64,000 nt of DNA from Nodularia sphaerocarpa UHCC 0038 (GTDB lineage Bacteria > Cyanobacteriota > Cyanobacteriia > Cyanobacteriales > Nostocaceae), in assembly GCF_022376295.1 (NCBI RefSeq), contig NZ_CP060140.1, forward strand, positions 3,290,356-3,354,355, written 5' to 3'. The position numbers were made by a program, and so were the translations under genes. The notes beneath the pieces were generated by a model that saw only the letters and a program-made list of their open reading frames with translations, was not told where the DNA came from and made no database searches. Shown piece after piece: positions 33,586 to 43,506 of the stretch (the first letter of the stretch is position 1; the number at the start of each line of letters is the position of its first letter).

Positions 33586-36036
33586 TTAATTTTGCGAACT
33601 AGAAGGTTTAACCTGAGTTCGCATTTTCTCAAAGCTATAAGCTGCTATGCCAAAACTGACGAATACGACTCCCATAACTTGGATCAGTTCTAAGGTTTCC
33701 TGAAGTATCAAGCCGGCAAAAACTACGGTTAAAATTGGGACACCTGCGCCGATAATCGCCGAGCGTAACCCACCTAATTTGCGAATACCAACATTTTGGA
33801 GTACATAGCCTAAAAGAGTGAGAACACCCAAAATAAAAGCACTCAAAATCAGTTCGAGCAAATTCGACTGCTCAATAACCAGACTCAAATTACTTGGTAA
33901 AGGCAGCATCAAACAGATAAAGCTCAACACCAACATGGTGGTAAAGTTAATTAAAGTAAAAGAGACTGGATGCAGTTTAGTAGCACATATTTTTGTCAAA
34001 ATCACGTAGCAGGCAAAAGCTACGCCAGCTAAGATGGCTGTGCTGCTTCCCAGGGAGAAATTAGCCATACCTAGGCTTGCAGAACCGCCTAAAACCAGCA
34101 ATTCACCGCAGAAGATAGCGCCCATGGCCGCAGAGTGGAATCCACTAGGGCGATCGCCCAACAGTAACCAGGAAACGAGGCCGCTGATCATCGGGTAGAC
34201 AAAGAACAAAGCGATCGCCATTCCCGTTGCTACCTGACCAAGGGCCATGTAGATCAGCACCTGAGATAAAAACAAAAAGCAACCACTGGCGATGGACAAC
34301 TGTAAAGTTCTCTGTTTCTTCACACTACTATTGGCAGTAGAATTCCCACGTAATGATCCCAAAATATTTTGCATATCTTGCCATACTTGTGGATGCATCA
34401 TCGGAGCCAAGAGTAACATCAGTGGCACAACTACCATCAACCTGAGCATTAAAATTAACAGTATATTTCCCAGTGTTGGCGAAATAATGCCCTGAATCTC
34501 TAAAGCTCCCAAATTGTCGAAAGGTTTAAAAAACATCCACTTGATGGTGATGTTGTACAGCGATGAAACCACCGTTGACAAAACAACCAGCAAAAAACCG
34601 ATCTGGATGGGGGAAAAAGTGCGGGAGCTTGGTGACTGTGATGATGCAGGTTTTGCTTTTTGGTTGGTTCCTGGGTTAGAAGTTAGGGGTTTATTCTGGC
34701 GTTCAAAGGAGTTCCTGCTGAGTACTAAACTTGGTTCGCGAACCTTTCTTGGCTCTGGCGGGGATTTGGTATCACTTTCCAAGGAGTTGCTGCTGAGTAC
34801 TGAACTTGGTTCGCTAGCTTTTCCTGGTTCTGCTGGGGATGGGGATGGAGATGTAGTCTGGGGTGAAGACAATTCTCCAGTGAGGACGGAACTTGGTTCG
34901 CTAGCTTTTCCTGGTTCTGCTGGGGATGGGGATGGAGATGTAGTCTGGGGTGAGGACAATTCTCCAGTGAGGACGGAACTTGGTTCGCTAGCTTTTCCTG
35001 GTTCTGCTGGGGATGGGGATGTAGATGTAGTCTGGGGTGAGGACAATTCTCCAGTGAGGACCGAACTTGGTTCGCTGACCTTTTCCGGTTCTGCTGGGGA
35101 TGGAGATGTAGTCTGGGGTGAGGACAATTCTCCAGTGAGGACGGAAATTGGTTCGCTAGCCTTACCTGGTTCTGCTGGGGATGGGGATGTAGTCTGGGGT
35201 GAGGACAATTCTCCAGTGAGGACGGAAATTGGTTCGCTTCCTAGTGGTAGTATTTTGTTTGAAGATGAAGCTAGTGTAGAAGAAGCAGTATTGTTGCTTT
35301 GAGATAAGTCTTCAGTGCTTGTATAATTTTGCTTGGTGGCGCTGGTCTGGATGACTCCTGTTTGTAAATGTGTCTGAGAGGAACGGGGGGGCTGTTGCTC
35401 CGTGGGTTGCAAAGTAGTAGGCGGTGATGCTTTGACTGTTGCTGGGGAAATTTCTTTTGTGGTTTTTTCTAGTTCACCGCGCAGATGATTAATAAAGTCC
35501 TCGACAATTGCTTCCCCCTGCTGCTGTTGGCTCTGCATCCGAGACAACTGTTGGGAAAGATTATTTTGGTAATTCTTCAATTCCTGTTGTAAGGAGTTAA
35601 AGGTAATCGTCAGGGTATCATCCAATGTTCCAAGCATTTGTTCAGCATTCTGATTGTGATTCCCGCCTGACTGAATAGCAGAGCGTTCCTGGGAATTACT
35701 TTCTACTGATTTGCTGGCTAAACTTGCTAGGGATGATTGCAGCTGGGAAGATATATGCTTGGCTAAGGCTTCTGATAACTGACGAATCAACACTTGCTGT
35801 TCAGTTATTTGTCGTACCTGTTGTAGGTGTTCCTTTTCCTCTAGCAACTGTTGAACTTCGTCAGATAAACGAGTTTTATCCGCCTGAAGCCGTTTGATTT
35901 CTTCCTGTAACGATCTGAGCATATTTTGCTGGAGGCTTTCTAAATCCTCCACTACAGCCCATAAAGCTGTCTCTGCTGCTCTGGATAGCTCGCCTCTGAC
36001 TCGTGGGTTGTCTGGTCGCTTCTCAAATCGCCCCAT
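33586..36036 (-). CDS. Coiled-coil / Pro-Ser-Thr repeat / EamA transporter fusion
   Basis: This 816-residue protein has three parts. Residues 25-180 are Gln/Leu/Glu-rich coiled coil (LQEEIKRLQADKTRLSDEVQ). Residues about 200-470 are low complexity with five near-identical 26-30-residue units (SEPxSVLTGELSSPQTTS..PAEPGKA) and two degenerate ones. Residues about 478-805 form a ten-helix drug/metabolite transporter (EamA) domain with SSLYNITIKWMFF, YMALGQVATGMAIALFFVYP and GVVFVSFGIAAYSF. The transporter half is complete and should sit in the inner membrane with the long N-terminus in the cytoplasm. EamA proteins move small metabolites; the substrate is unknown. EamA proteins are normally about 300 residues, so the N-terminal 470 are exceptional and could mediate assembly or localisation. 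Confidence 0.85.
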   Translation of the reverse strand: MGRFEKRPDNPRVRGELSRAAETALWAVVEDLESLQQNMLRSLQEEIKRLQADKTRLSDEVQQLLEEKEHLQQVRQITEQQVLIRQLSEALAKHISSQLQSSLASLASKSVESNSQERSAIQSGGNHNQNAEQMLGTLDDTLTITFNSLQQELKNYQNNLSQQLSRMQSQQQQGEAIVEDFINHLRGELEKTTKEISPATVKASPPTTLQPTEQQPPRSSQTHLQTGVIQTSATKQNYTSTEDLSQSNNTASSTLASSSNKILPLGSEPISVLTGELSSPQTTSPSPAEPGKASEPISVLTGELSSPQTTSPSPAEPEKVSEPSSVLTGELSSPQTTSTSPSPAEPGKASEPSSVLTGELSSPQTTSPSPSPAEPGKASEPSSVLTGELSSPQTTSPSPSPAEPGKASEPSSVLSSNSLESDTKSPPEPRKVREPSLVLSRNSFERQNKPLTSNPGTNQKAKPASSQSPSSRTFSPIQIGFLLVVLSTVVSSLYNITIKWMFFKPFDNLGALEIQGIISPTLGNILLILMLRLMVVVPLMLLLAPMMHPQVWQDMQNILGSLRGNSTANSSVKKQRTLQLSIASGCFLFLSQVLIYMALGQVATGMAIALFFVYPMISGLVSWLLLGDRPSGFHSAAMGAIFCGELLVLGGSASLGMANFSLGSSTAILAGVAFACYVILTKICATKLHPVSFTLINFTTMLVLSFICLMLPLPSNLSLVIEQSNLLELILSAFILGVLTLLGYVLQNVGIRKLGGLRSAIIGAGVPILTVVFAGLILQETLELIQVMGVVFVSFGIAAYSFEKMRTQVKPSSSQN
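34800..35240 (-). repeat. Coding tandem repeat, about 80-90 bp units
   Basis: Five units of 78-90 bp, nearly identical in DNA (core on the plus strand AGGACAATTCTCCAGTGAGG), encode the Pro/Ser/Thr-rich units of the transporter fusion. DNA identity as high as protein identity and 6-bp steps in length (SPS/TSPSP) point to recent unequal exchange. Confidence 0.9.
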
Positions 36037-36646
36037 TAGCTTCTAACCTCTAACACCTTGAAGATAAAGCTGCTTTCCGTAAACTTTCTTGGTAATCATA
36101 GTTATTTCCTGTCTTTTGTCAGGTAAATTCCCAAGTTTTGGCGGAATTGCGTACATAAATTTAATTTTGTCATGGTGAGTACAAGGTTGGCAAAGTATCT
36201 AATTTATTTGCGTAACAGCGCTACTATACTCTGTTCCCCTGAGCATCATAGAGCTGCTTTCCATGAGACTTATTTAAATTAACGGTTCTCTAGTGAGAGT
36301 TGATTAGGAAAAAACAATATTCCCAATATAAATACTTGTTTTTTTTAGTAGCCACAGTAGTTATTCAAAGCTGATCAATTCCTGTATTGTCACAACAGGA
36401 TTATCTGAGTTCTGGATTTGGCTGTCAATTTTTGCAGAATGTAGCTTGTTTGACAGTTTACATTCTTAATAGGTATTAAACTAGTCGTCCGCAGAATTTT
36501 AAAGTATGACTATCCCCTGTACAATATTTTAGTGAATTAACTGCTATTCTGCAAAAACATACTCTGGTTTTGGTATTGTAGCAATATGCTTTTTCAGAAA
36601 AAAGCTAGAAAATTATCAATTCATCAGGTTACATAAAGAATAAATA
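36037..36646. other. 610-bp gap without recognisable gene
   Basis: AT-rich spacer between the transporter fusion (promoter side) and the end of the phosphate permease gene. I see no frame of interest, no strong hairpin and no repeat. Confidence 0.5.
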
Positions 36647-37924
36647 TTAGAGGAATAAAACTCTCGCAGTGCTAAAGATGACAGCGCTGAGGATTGCACT
36701 CACGGGAAGTGTAATGATCCATGCAAGGGCAATACCTTGTAGAGTTGGAAATTTAATTGATTTGATATTTTGCACCAGTCCAATACCGACAACACCACCC
36801 ACAAGAGCATGGGAGGTGGAGACGGGTAAACCGAAGCGGGAGGCTAGGAGGATAGTGGTGGCGGTTGCAAGTTCGGCACAGAATCCACTACTAGGTTGCA
36901 AAGTAATGATGTTTTCGCCAATTGTAGTAATCACTTTTTTACCCCAGATGGCTAAACCAGCGACAATACCAGCACCACCAAGGATTAAAATCCAGATGGG
37001 GATGGTGATGCCATTGATAGGTACGCTACCAGTGCGATTAGTATAGATAATCGCCGCTAAAGGAGCGATCGCATTACCAACATCGTTAGAACCATGAGCA
37101 AAGGCGACAAAGCAAGCACTGAGAACTTGAAATCGACCAAACAGGCGTTCTACGGGAATGGGGAGTATTTCCCTCTTGTCTAGTTTGTCTACCTTTTCCT
37201 CTACTTGTTCTAACTGTCGCCAACTAGTTACTGTGAGTGCAATGGCTGCAACTGCACCTGTGAATAAAGGAATGTCATAATTAGGTAAGTTTAAACCAAT
37301 GCGCTGATTCAAGTAATTGGTTAGGGGTTGCATTAAGGAAGGTAGGACAATGACACCAAATATTCCTAGCAGAATTACACTCAGCCAGGGAATCCACTGT
37401 TGTAGCTGTGCTACTTGATTTGGTTGATCTAAAATCCAGTGCTTGATTTGACTGTAGAATAAAGCGGCGATCGCACTACTGATAATCGGCGTAAAAATCC
37501 AGCCAATGCTGACTAAGCCAATTGATGACCAATTAATTGCATCTACTCCCACAGCTACCCAACTAAATCCAGCGATCGCACCTACAACTGCATGAGATGA
37601 GGCTACAGGTAAACCGCGCGAGGTGGCGATTTGCAGCCACAATCCACAGGTAATTAACACTGATACCATACCAGTTACGTAAATTTCTGGTGTAGCAGCG
37701 AATAAAATAGGATTGGCAATTTTTGTAGCTAAGGTTTGAGATACTTCATCCCCAAATAATACCGCGCCCGTAAACTCTAAAATCCCAGCAATAATTATCG
37801 CCTGTGTGAGGGTGATGGCTTTGGAACCGACAGAGGTTCCCATTGAGTTGGCGACATCGTTAGCGCCGAGATTCCAGGCGACGTAAAAAGCTAGTAGGGC
37901 GATGAAAATTAACGTAATGGACAT
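36647..37924 (-). CDS. PiT-family inorganic phosphate permease
   Basis: The 425-residue membrane protein belongs to the PiT family, which imports phosphate (often as a metal-phosphate complex) with protons or sodium. The duplicated signature is clear: GANDVANSMGTSVGSKAIT near residue 20 and GSNDVGNAIAPLAAI near 275, each followed by GLPVSSSHAVVGA or GLPVSTSHALVGG-type motifs. About ten membrane helices alternate with short loops and one hydrophilic central loop (VEEKVDKLDKREILPIPVERLFG). No PhoU-like regulator gene is adjacent and no Pho box was recognised. Confidence 0.92.
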   Translation of the reverse strand: MSITLIFIALLAFYVAWNLGANDVANSMGTSVGSKAITLTQAIIIAGILEFTGAVLFGDEVSQTLATKIANPILFAATPEIYVTGMVSVLITCGLWLQIATSRGLPVASSHAVVGAIAGFSWVAVGVDAINWSSIGLVSIGWIFTPIISSAIAALFYSQIKHWILDQPNQVAQLQQWIPWLSVILLGIFGVIVLPSLMQPLTNYLNQRIGLNLPNYDIPLFTGAVAAIALTVTSWRQLEQVEEKVDKLDKREILPIPVERLFGRFQVLSACFVAFAHGSNDVGNAIAPLAAIIYTNRTGSVPINGITIPIWILILGGAGIVAGLAIWGKKVITTIGENIITLQPSSGFCAELATATTILLASRFGLPVSTSHALVGGVVGIGLVQNIKSIKFPTLQGIALAWIITLPVSAILSAVIFSTARVLFL

Positions 37925-38045
37925 TTAGCGTGGGGGTAGATGGTAAGAAGATAGCGCGATTCTCCGATGAATCAAAAGCAAGGGCTTATCGCAAAACATG
38001 GAGAAGCGCTATAAATATTTTCTACTGTTATCTTGTTTGCCCGGA

Positions 38046-39092
38046 TTACGGATAAATTAAAATTTTATATGTTGCGGGATTGGGTGCGATCGCTTGGGCT
38101 ACAGCTGCTGATAAATTTTCTAATGGATAGCGATCGCTAATCAAGGCTTGAACATCGATACTGCGATTAAATACAATCTCCGCCGAGAGACCCTGAAGCC
38201 GATAGGATGAACTGTAACTACCCATCAAGTCAATTTCCCGACGATAAAGAATATTGGGATTAATGGGAATTTCCAATTCATCGGGGAATTCTGCGAAAAA
38301 CAGTATCTTACCACCTTTGCGGGTACATTCAAGAGCTTGAAAAAAAGCTTTGTCACTGGGAACAGCTAGCAGCGTGACATCAACACCCATTCCCCCAGTC
38401 AAGGCGTGAATTTTGGCAGATAAATCAGGATCACGCGCCTCAAAAGCCGCATCTGCACCGACATCTAAAGCTTTCTCTACTCTAGATGGTAGCAAATCAG
38501 TGGCGATCGCCTTCGCCCCAAAATACTTCACCAACATCACAAACATTAAGCCAATTGGTCCCGCACCAGTCACCAAAACAGTTTGTCCGGGGGCAATTTG
38601 GGCTTTTTTCACGGCTTTGAGACAGCAGTTAGTTGGTTCTACAAAACTCGCCTCTTCAAAGCTGATGTGATCAGGAATGGGAATTAACCCGCCATTCTGG
38701 ACAATATGTCCGGGAACCTTGACATATTCAGCAAAACCGCCACCACTAGCGTTAAATCCGGCTGTGGTAGAGATATTTTTATAGACATCGCACATCGAGA
38801 AATTATCATTCATGCAGTAGGCGCAACGCATACAAGGAATGTGGTGCATTACCGCCACCCGTTGTCCTACTTGCCAAGATTGTACCTGAGAACCTATGGC
38901 TGCGATTGTACCCGCAGTTTCATGTCCAAATATGCGTGGTGGTTCATACAGAGGATAACGAATTTTTTTAATATCTGACTGACACAATCCCACAACTCCC
39001 ACCTGTACCAGCACTTCATCTGGTTCCAGCGTCGGAACTGGGATTTCTTCGTAAGACAGTTGATTAACGCCTCTAAATACCTGTGCTTTCAC
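38046..39092 (-). CDS. Zinc-dependent medium-chain alcohol/polyol dehydrogenase
   Basis: The 348-residue enzyme is a GroES-like medium-chain dehydrogenase. The catalytic zinc site is seen in GLCQSDIKK and GHETAG, the structural zinc site in CMRCAYCMNDNFSMC and the NAD(P)-binding Rossmann motif in VTGAGPIGLMFVMLVKYFGA. Sorbitol/threonine-dehydrogenase-like relatives oxidise polyols or amino alcohols; the substrate here is not predictable. GTG at 39092 (VKAQVFRGVNQL) is chosen because GGAG lies 10 bases upstream; a longer frame to 39143 has no such signal. Confidence 0.88.
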   Translation of the reverse strand: MKAQVFRGVNQLSYEEIPVPTLEPDEVLVQVGVVGLCQSDIKKIRYPLYEPPRIFGHETAGTIAAIGSQVQSWQVGQRVAVMHHIPCMRCAYCMNDNFSMCDVYKNISTTAGFNASGGGFAEYVKVPGHIVQNGGLIPIPDHISFEEASFVEPTNCCLKAVKKAQIAPGQTVLVTGAGPIGLMFVMLVKYFGAKAIATDLLPSRVEKALDVGADAAFEARDPDLSAKIHALTGGMGVDVTLLAVPSDKAFFQALECTRKGGKILFFAEFPDELEIPINPNILYRREIDLMGSYSSSYRLQGLSAEIVFNRSIDVQALISDRYPLENLSAAVAQAIAPNPATYKILIYP

Positions 39093-39215
39093 TTTAGTTG
39101 TTCTCCACTCGTGGTTATTAAACGCAATAAACGAAATCATCATAATTCAGATAGCTGTCAATGAAGCAGGATATATTTCATATATGATGGGTAGATCGGT
39201 TTGAACAAGCAATAA

Positions 39216-42200
39216 ATGATTACTCAAGATAACTTTAAATCTCTGTTACTATCACTAGGTTTTGAGCAAAATCGAAATGTGTTATCAAAGCATTTTTCGC
39301 ATACTGAGGGGATGATCAAGGTAGATTTTAATAAAAAAGAATTAATTTATCCTGAAGATCATGGATTAATTATTAATGAGCGTCAGACTTGCAACTTCTC
39401 TCAAAATGAAAATTTTGTTGTTTTTGAGTGCGTGCATCGACTTTTAGTAAAAGGATATAAACCTGAACATATAGAACTTGAACCGAAATGGCAAGTTGGG
39501 CATGGTGCTAGTGGAGGTCGTGCAGATATTTTAGTAAAAAATCAACAAGGAAAACCAATGTTGATCATTGAGTGCAAAACAGCAGGTAAAGAGTTTGAAA
39601 AAGCTTGGAAAGATACTCAAAATGACGGAGGACAATTATTTTCTTATGCTCAACAGATTCAAGAAACTGAATTTTTATGTCTTTATGCTTCAAGCTTTTT
39701 AGATGATGTTTGTGTTTTTAATTATTATGTCATATCTCACAAAGACAACCAAAAAATTATAGCAGATGATCCTAATTTACTGAGTTTTGAGAAGGCAAAG
39801 GATGTAAAAGGAAGATTTAAAGTTTGGCAACAAACATATCAATTAGAAAAAACTACTAAGGGCATTTTTGAAGATAATATTCCTGCCTATCAGATTGGTA
39901 AAGATAAATACACTATTGATGACCTTACACCGATTAATGCAAGAGATAAAGAAAAGAAATATCATGTATTCCGCACTATTCTCAGAAAGCATAATGTTTC
40001 TGGACGAGAGAATGCTTTTGATATTTTAGTTAATCTTTTTCTGTGCAAGATTGTAGATGAAACTCAGCATCCACAAGAACTTAAGTTCTATTGGAAGGGG
40101 ATAGCCTACGATAATTATTACGATTTTATTGACCGATTGCAGGGGCTTTATAAATATGGGATGGAAAAATATTTAGGCGAAGAGATTACTTATATTAGTA
40201 ATGAAGAAATTGAAGGCGCATTTTGGGCAGCGAAACAAAAGCGTAATGCTATTAAAAAGCAAATTAAAGATTATTTTCGTAAACTTAAATTTTTCACTAA
40301 TAATGATTTTGCCTTTATTGATATCTACAATAAAAATCTATTTGATAAGAATATCAAAATTTTGTTAGATATTGTGGAGATGTGGCAAGACTTACGCCTA
40401 AAAAATCAAGAACAAAATCAGTTTTTAGGCGATATGTTTGAGTTCTTTTTAGACAATGGAGTTAAGCAATCTGAAGGACAATTTTTTACACCAATTCCCA
40501 TAACTCGGTTTATTTGTATGGCTTTGCCTTTGGAAAATATGATCAGAGATAAATCTGAGTTGCCCAGAGTTCTAGATTTTGCCTGTGGTTCGGGGCATTT
40601 TCTGACTGAGTTAGCTATTCAGGCAAAGCCTTTTGTGCAGAAATATAGACAAGTAGAAATTTCTACTTTTTTCAAAAACATCTATGGCATAGAGAAAGAA
40701 TCTCGTCTGTCGAAAGTTGCGAAAGTTTCAGCTTTTATGTATGGACAGGAAGGTATTAATATTCTGCCCCATGATGCCCTTGAGGATATTCCAGAAATTA
40801 AGCTAGAAAGTTTTGATATTTTAGTTGCTAATCCACCTTTTGCAGTGGAAGATTTTTTAGAAAATTTATCTGAAGAACAAAGAGAAAATTATAAACTTTT
40901 TGACACTATTTCTGATTTGGGTAATAAAAATATTCAATGCTTTTTTATTGAACGGGCTAAACAATTGCTTGCACCGAATGGAGTGGCGGGGATTATTGTG
41001 CCTTCATCGGTGCTTTCTAATTCTGATAATACGCATATTGCTACTAGAGAAATTTTGCTGAAATATTTTGATATTATTTCAATTGTAGAATTGGGTGGTA
41101 ATACGTTTAGCAAGACGGTAACGAATACGGTTGTGTTATTTTTGCGGAGAAAATCACAACGTCCTGAACCTGCGGAACAATACGAAAATCGGGTTTTAGA
41201 TTTCTTTGAAAATTGGCAAGATGAATTAGAATCTGGTGGGGGAATGTATCGGGATATTGATTCTGTTAAAAAGTATTGCGAGCATATTGAGGTAGGTTTT
41301 GAAGATTATCAAACGCTTTTGTTGGGTGTTCCTTCTGAGCAGTTATTAAAATATGAACTGTTTAAGGAATACAAAAATGAGTTTGACAAAAGCACTGAAA
41401 TTATTAATTTAAAAAAGAGAAAATCTTTTAAGGATTTTTCTGAGCAAGAACAAGAGGCTGAACTGAATAAGCGGTTTTTAGAATATTTGCAAGCGATTGA
41501 AAAAAATAAGCTTTATTATTTCATTTTAGCTTTTAATAATCCCCAAAAAGTTCTAATTGTTAAAAGTCCTGCGGATAATAAGGAACAAAAGCAATTTCTT
41601 GGCTATGAATGGAGTAATGCGAAGGGTAATGAAGGTCTAAAATATCTTACTGGTAGTCATATTACGCCACTTTTTGATCCTGATAATCGATACAATTCTG
41701 AAAAAATCAATTATTGGATTCAGCAAAATTTTAACGGGAATAGTCAAGATATCGAATTGCAAAACCTCAGCAAATATATTACTTATGCCAGTTTGGTAGA
41801 TTTATTAGATTTCTCTCGTAAGGATTTTAATAAGGTTTTTTCGCTTACTCCTAAGAAGAATTTAAAAATTGAAGAAAAATGGAGTGATAAATATCCACTA
41901 CGAAAGCTGTCAGAAGTAGCTTTTATTAATCCTTCAAAAAACGAAATTAAAGATGTAAATGAAAATATATTAGTTTCTTTTGTAGAGATGGCCTCAGTAA
42001 GTGATAAAGGCTTTATCGCCAATAAGGTAAACAAACCTTTAAAAGATTTAAAAAAAGGTAGTTACACCTATTTTACTGAGAATGATATTATTATTGCCAA
42101 AATAACACCATGTATGGAGAATGGTAAATGTGCTTTAGCTAGAGATTTGACAAATAGCTTGGGAATGGGAAGCTCAGAGTTTCATGTTATCAGAGCTAAA

Positions 42201-43031
42201 GAAGATATTTTAAGTAATTTTATTTTCGATTTACTTAATCGAGATGTTATTAGAAAATATGCTGAACAAAACATGACAGGTGCTAGTGGTCATCGTCGAG
42301 TTCCTGAATCTTTCTATGAAAACATCAAAATTCCCTTGCCACCTTTAGAAGTGCAGCAACAGATAGTTAATGAATGTGAAGCGATAGATCAGGCCGTAAT
42401 TAATGCTCAAGAGGCAATTCAACAAGCTGAAAATGAAATTGAAGAAAGAATAACTTCTGTTTATAACAATACCAGTGAATTAGTAAATTTAAACAAAGTT
42501 TCTGAGATTAAAAGAGGCAGGTTTTCACATAGACCAAGAAATGATCCTCGCTTTTATGATGGCATATATCCATTTATTCAGACGGGCAATATTGTCAAAG
42601 CAAAGGGAAAGAAAATTGAATATACTCAAACTCTTAATGAAGATGGTTTACAAGTTAGTAAATTATTTCAGCCATCAATAGTATTAATTACAATTGCTGC
42701 CAATATCGGTGATACTGCTGTTTTAGATTATCCTGCTTGTTTTCCTGATAGCATCGTTGCTTTAATCCCAAACAATAATATTAATGTCTATTTTTTAGAG
42801 CTAGTAATGAGAAAACAAAAGCAATACCTAAATGATATTGCACCACAAATGGCTCAAAAAAATATTAATATTGAGATTTTGAAATCAGTAAAAATTCCAG
42901 TACCACCTTTACCAGTTCAAGAAAAATTAGTTTCAGAAGTAGAGAAATTAGAGAAAGAAATTAGTAAAAATCAGAAAATTATAGATGAAGCTCCTAATCT
43001 TAAGCAACAAGTGATGAAAAGATATTTGTAA
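39216..43031 (+). CDS. Single-chain restriction-methylation-specificity enzyme (type I-like / IIG)
   Basis: The 1271-residue protein combines all parts of a restriction system. The N-terminal nuclease has GRADILV and LIIECKTAG (Asp104, Glu119, Lys121; PD-(D/E)XK). A central N6-adenine methylase has DFACGSGHFLTELA near 450 and DILVANPPFAVEDF near 538, preceded by QSEGQFFTPIPITRF. Two HsdS-like target-recognition domains follow: residues about 895-1060 ending PLPPLEVQQQIVNECEAID and about 1090-1265 ending PVPPLPVQEKLVSEVEKLE, each followed by a coiled coil. Two half-site domains imply recognition of a split, asymmetric target. Both strands can be methylated by one protein, so no partner is needed. 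The gene is AT-rich and stands alone, next to a toxin-antitoxin pair. Confidence 0.9.
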   Translation: MITQDNFKSLLLSLGFEQNRNVLSKHFSHTEGMIKVDFNKKELIYPEDHGLIINERQTCNFSQNENFVVFECVHRLLVKGYKPEHIELEPKWQVGHGASGGRADILVKNQQGKPMLIIECKTAGKEFEKAWKDTQNDGGQLFSYAQQIQETEFLCLYASSFLDDVCVFNYYVISHKDNQKIIADDPNLLSFEKAKDVKGRFKVWQQTYQLEKTTKGIFEDNIPAYQIGKDKYTIDDLTPINARDKEKKYHVFRTILRKHNVSGRENAFDILVNLFLCKIVDETQHPQELKFYWKGIAYDNYYDFIDRLQGLYKYGMEKYLGEEITYISNEEIEGAFWAAKQKRNAIKKQIKDYFRKLKFFTNNDFAFIDIYNKNLFDKNIKILLDIVEMWQDLRLKNQEQNQFLGDMFEFFLDNGVKQSEGQFFTPIPITRFICMALPLENMIRDKSELPRVLDFACGSGHFLTELAIQAKPFVQKYRQVEISTFFKNIYGIEKESRLSKVAKVSAFMYGQEGINILPHDALEDIPEIKLESFDILVANPPFAVEDFLENLSEEQRENYKLFDTISDLGNKNIQCFFIERAKQLLAPNGVAGIIVPSSVLSNSDNTHIATREILLKYFDIISIVELGGNTFSKTVTNTVVLFLRRKSQRPEPAEQYENRVLDFFENWQDELESGGGMYRDIDSVKKYCEHIEVGFEDYQTLLLGVPSEQLLKYELFKEYKNEFDKSTEIINLKKRKSFKDFSEQEQEAELNKRFLEYLQAIEKNKLYYFILAFNNPQKVLIVKSPADNKEQKQFLGYEWSNAKGNEGLKYLTGSHITPLFDPDNRYNSEKINYWIQQNFNGNSQDIELQNLSKYITYASLVDLLDFSRKDFNKVFSLTPKKNLKIEEKWSDKYPLRKLSEVAFINPSKNEIKDVNENILVSFVEMASVSDKGFIANKVNKPLKDLKKGSYTYFTENDIIIAKITPCMENGKCALARDLTNSLGMGSSEFHVIRAKEDILSNFIFDLLNRDVIRKYAEQNMTGASGHRRVPESFYENIKIPLPPLEVQQQIVNECEAIDQAVINAQEAIQQAENEIEERITSVYNNTSELVNLNKVSEIKRGRFSHRPRNDPRFYDGIYPFIQTGNIVKAKGKKIEYTQTLNEDGLQVSKLFQPSIVLITIAANIGDTAVLDYPACFPDSIVALIPNNNINVYFLELVMRKQKQYLNDIAPQMAQKNINIEILKSVKIPVPPLPVQEKLVSEVEKLEKEISKNQKIIDEAPNLKQQVMKRYL

Positions 43032-43085
43032 ATTATTTTTAAGTTGCCTAAATTGGCTATGATTCCGCTCTATATGGGGTGATCA

Positions 43086-43115
43086 CTGTTGAATATTGCG
43101 GACTTAGGCGATCGC
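43086..43115 (+). repeat. 30-bp direct repeat, left copy, before the toxin-antitoxin pair
   Basis: Contains TGTTGAATATTGCGGACTTA followed by GGCGATCGC. The same 30 bases recur exactly at 43908-43937, so the two copies bracket the antitoxin and toxin genes. Confidence 0.9.
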
Positions 43116-43188
43116 GCTCAGGAAATGGCAAAAGGCAATCGCAAAAATTTCAAGTTAGGATGAAATAAGCGAGAGAGATTTTATTGTC

Positions 43189-43506
43189 ATGAATAAGAGG
43201 ACTCAACTGCTCGAAGTAATTGCAGCTTTACCAGAGGAATTAGTTGACCAAGCATTAAATTACGTGCAAATGTTGCAAAATCCGATTCAGATTACACCTG
43301 GAGTTTGCGGGGGACAACCGCGAATTAGAAATACACGGATTCCCGTATGGACTTTGGTAGCATATCGTCAACAAGGTGCGCCGGATAAAGAATTATTGGC
43401 AAATTATCCTGGATTGACTGCGGAAGATTTAAGTGCAGCTTGGCATTACTACGAACAACATCCCGAACAAATAGATCAAGAAATTGCCCAAGATGATTTA
43501 GTTTAA
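43189..43506 (+). CDS. DUF433 antitoxin-like protein
   Basis: The 105-residue protein has the DUF433 pattern ITPGVCGGQPRIRNTRIPVWTLV..GAPDKELLANYPGLTAEDLSAAWHYYEQH, a winged/helix-turn-helix-type domain used as the antitoxin half of VapBC-like pairs. Its N-terminus (RTQLLEVIAALPEELVDQALNYV) is a short helical segment of the type found in other cyanobacterial antitoxins. The stop overlaps the toxin start (TTTAATGG), the usual coupling. The protein should bind the toxin and repress its own promoter. Confidence 0.88.
   Translation: MNKRTQLLEVIAALPEELVDQALNYVQMLQNPIQITPGVCGGQPRIRNTRIPVWTLVAYRQQGAPDKELLANYPGLTAEDLSAAWHYYEQHPEQIDQEIAQDDLV

Noticed and set aside
33338..33589. An 83-codon plus-strand frame with a hydrophobic start, before the transporter gene end
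   Set aside because: No ribosome site, biased composition only at its start, and it runs into the end of the convergent transporter gene. More likely part of the long hetR upstream region.
34514..35302. A 262-codon plus-strand frame opposite the transporter fusion
   Set aside because: It is a by-product of the in-phase tandem repeat in the true minus-strand gene; the repeat units lack stops on both strands. No ribosome site and no recognisable protein.
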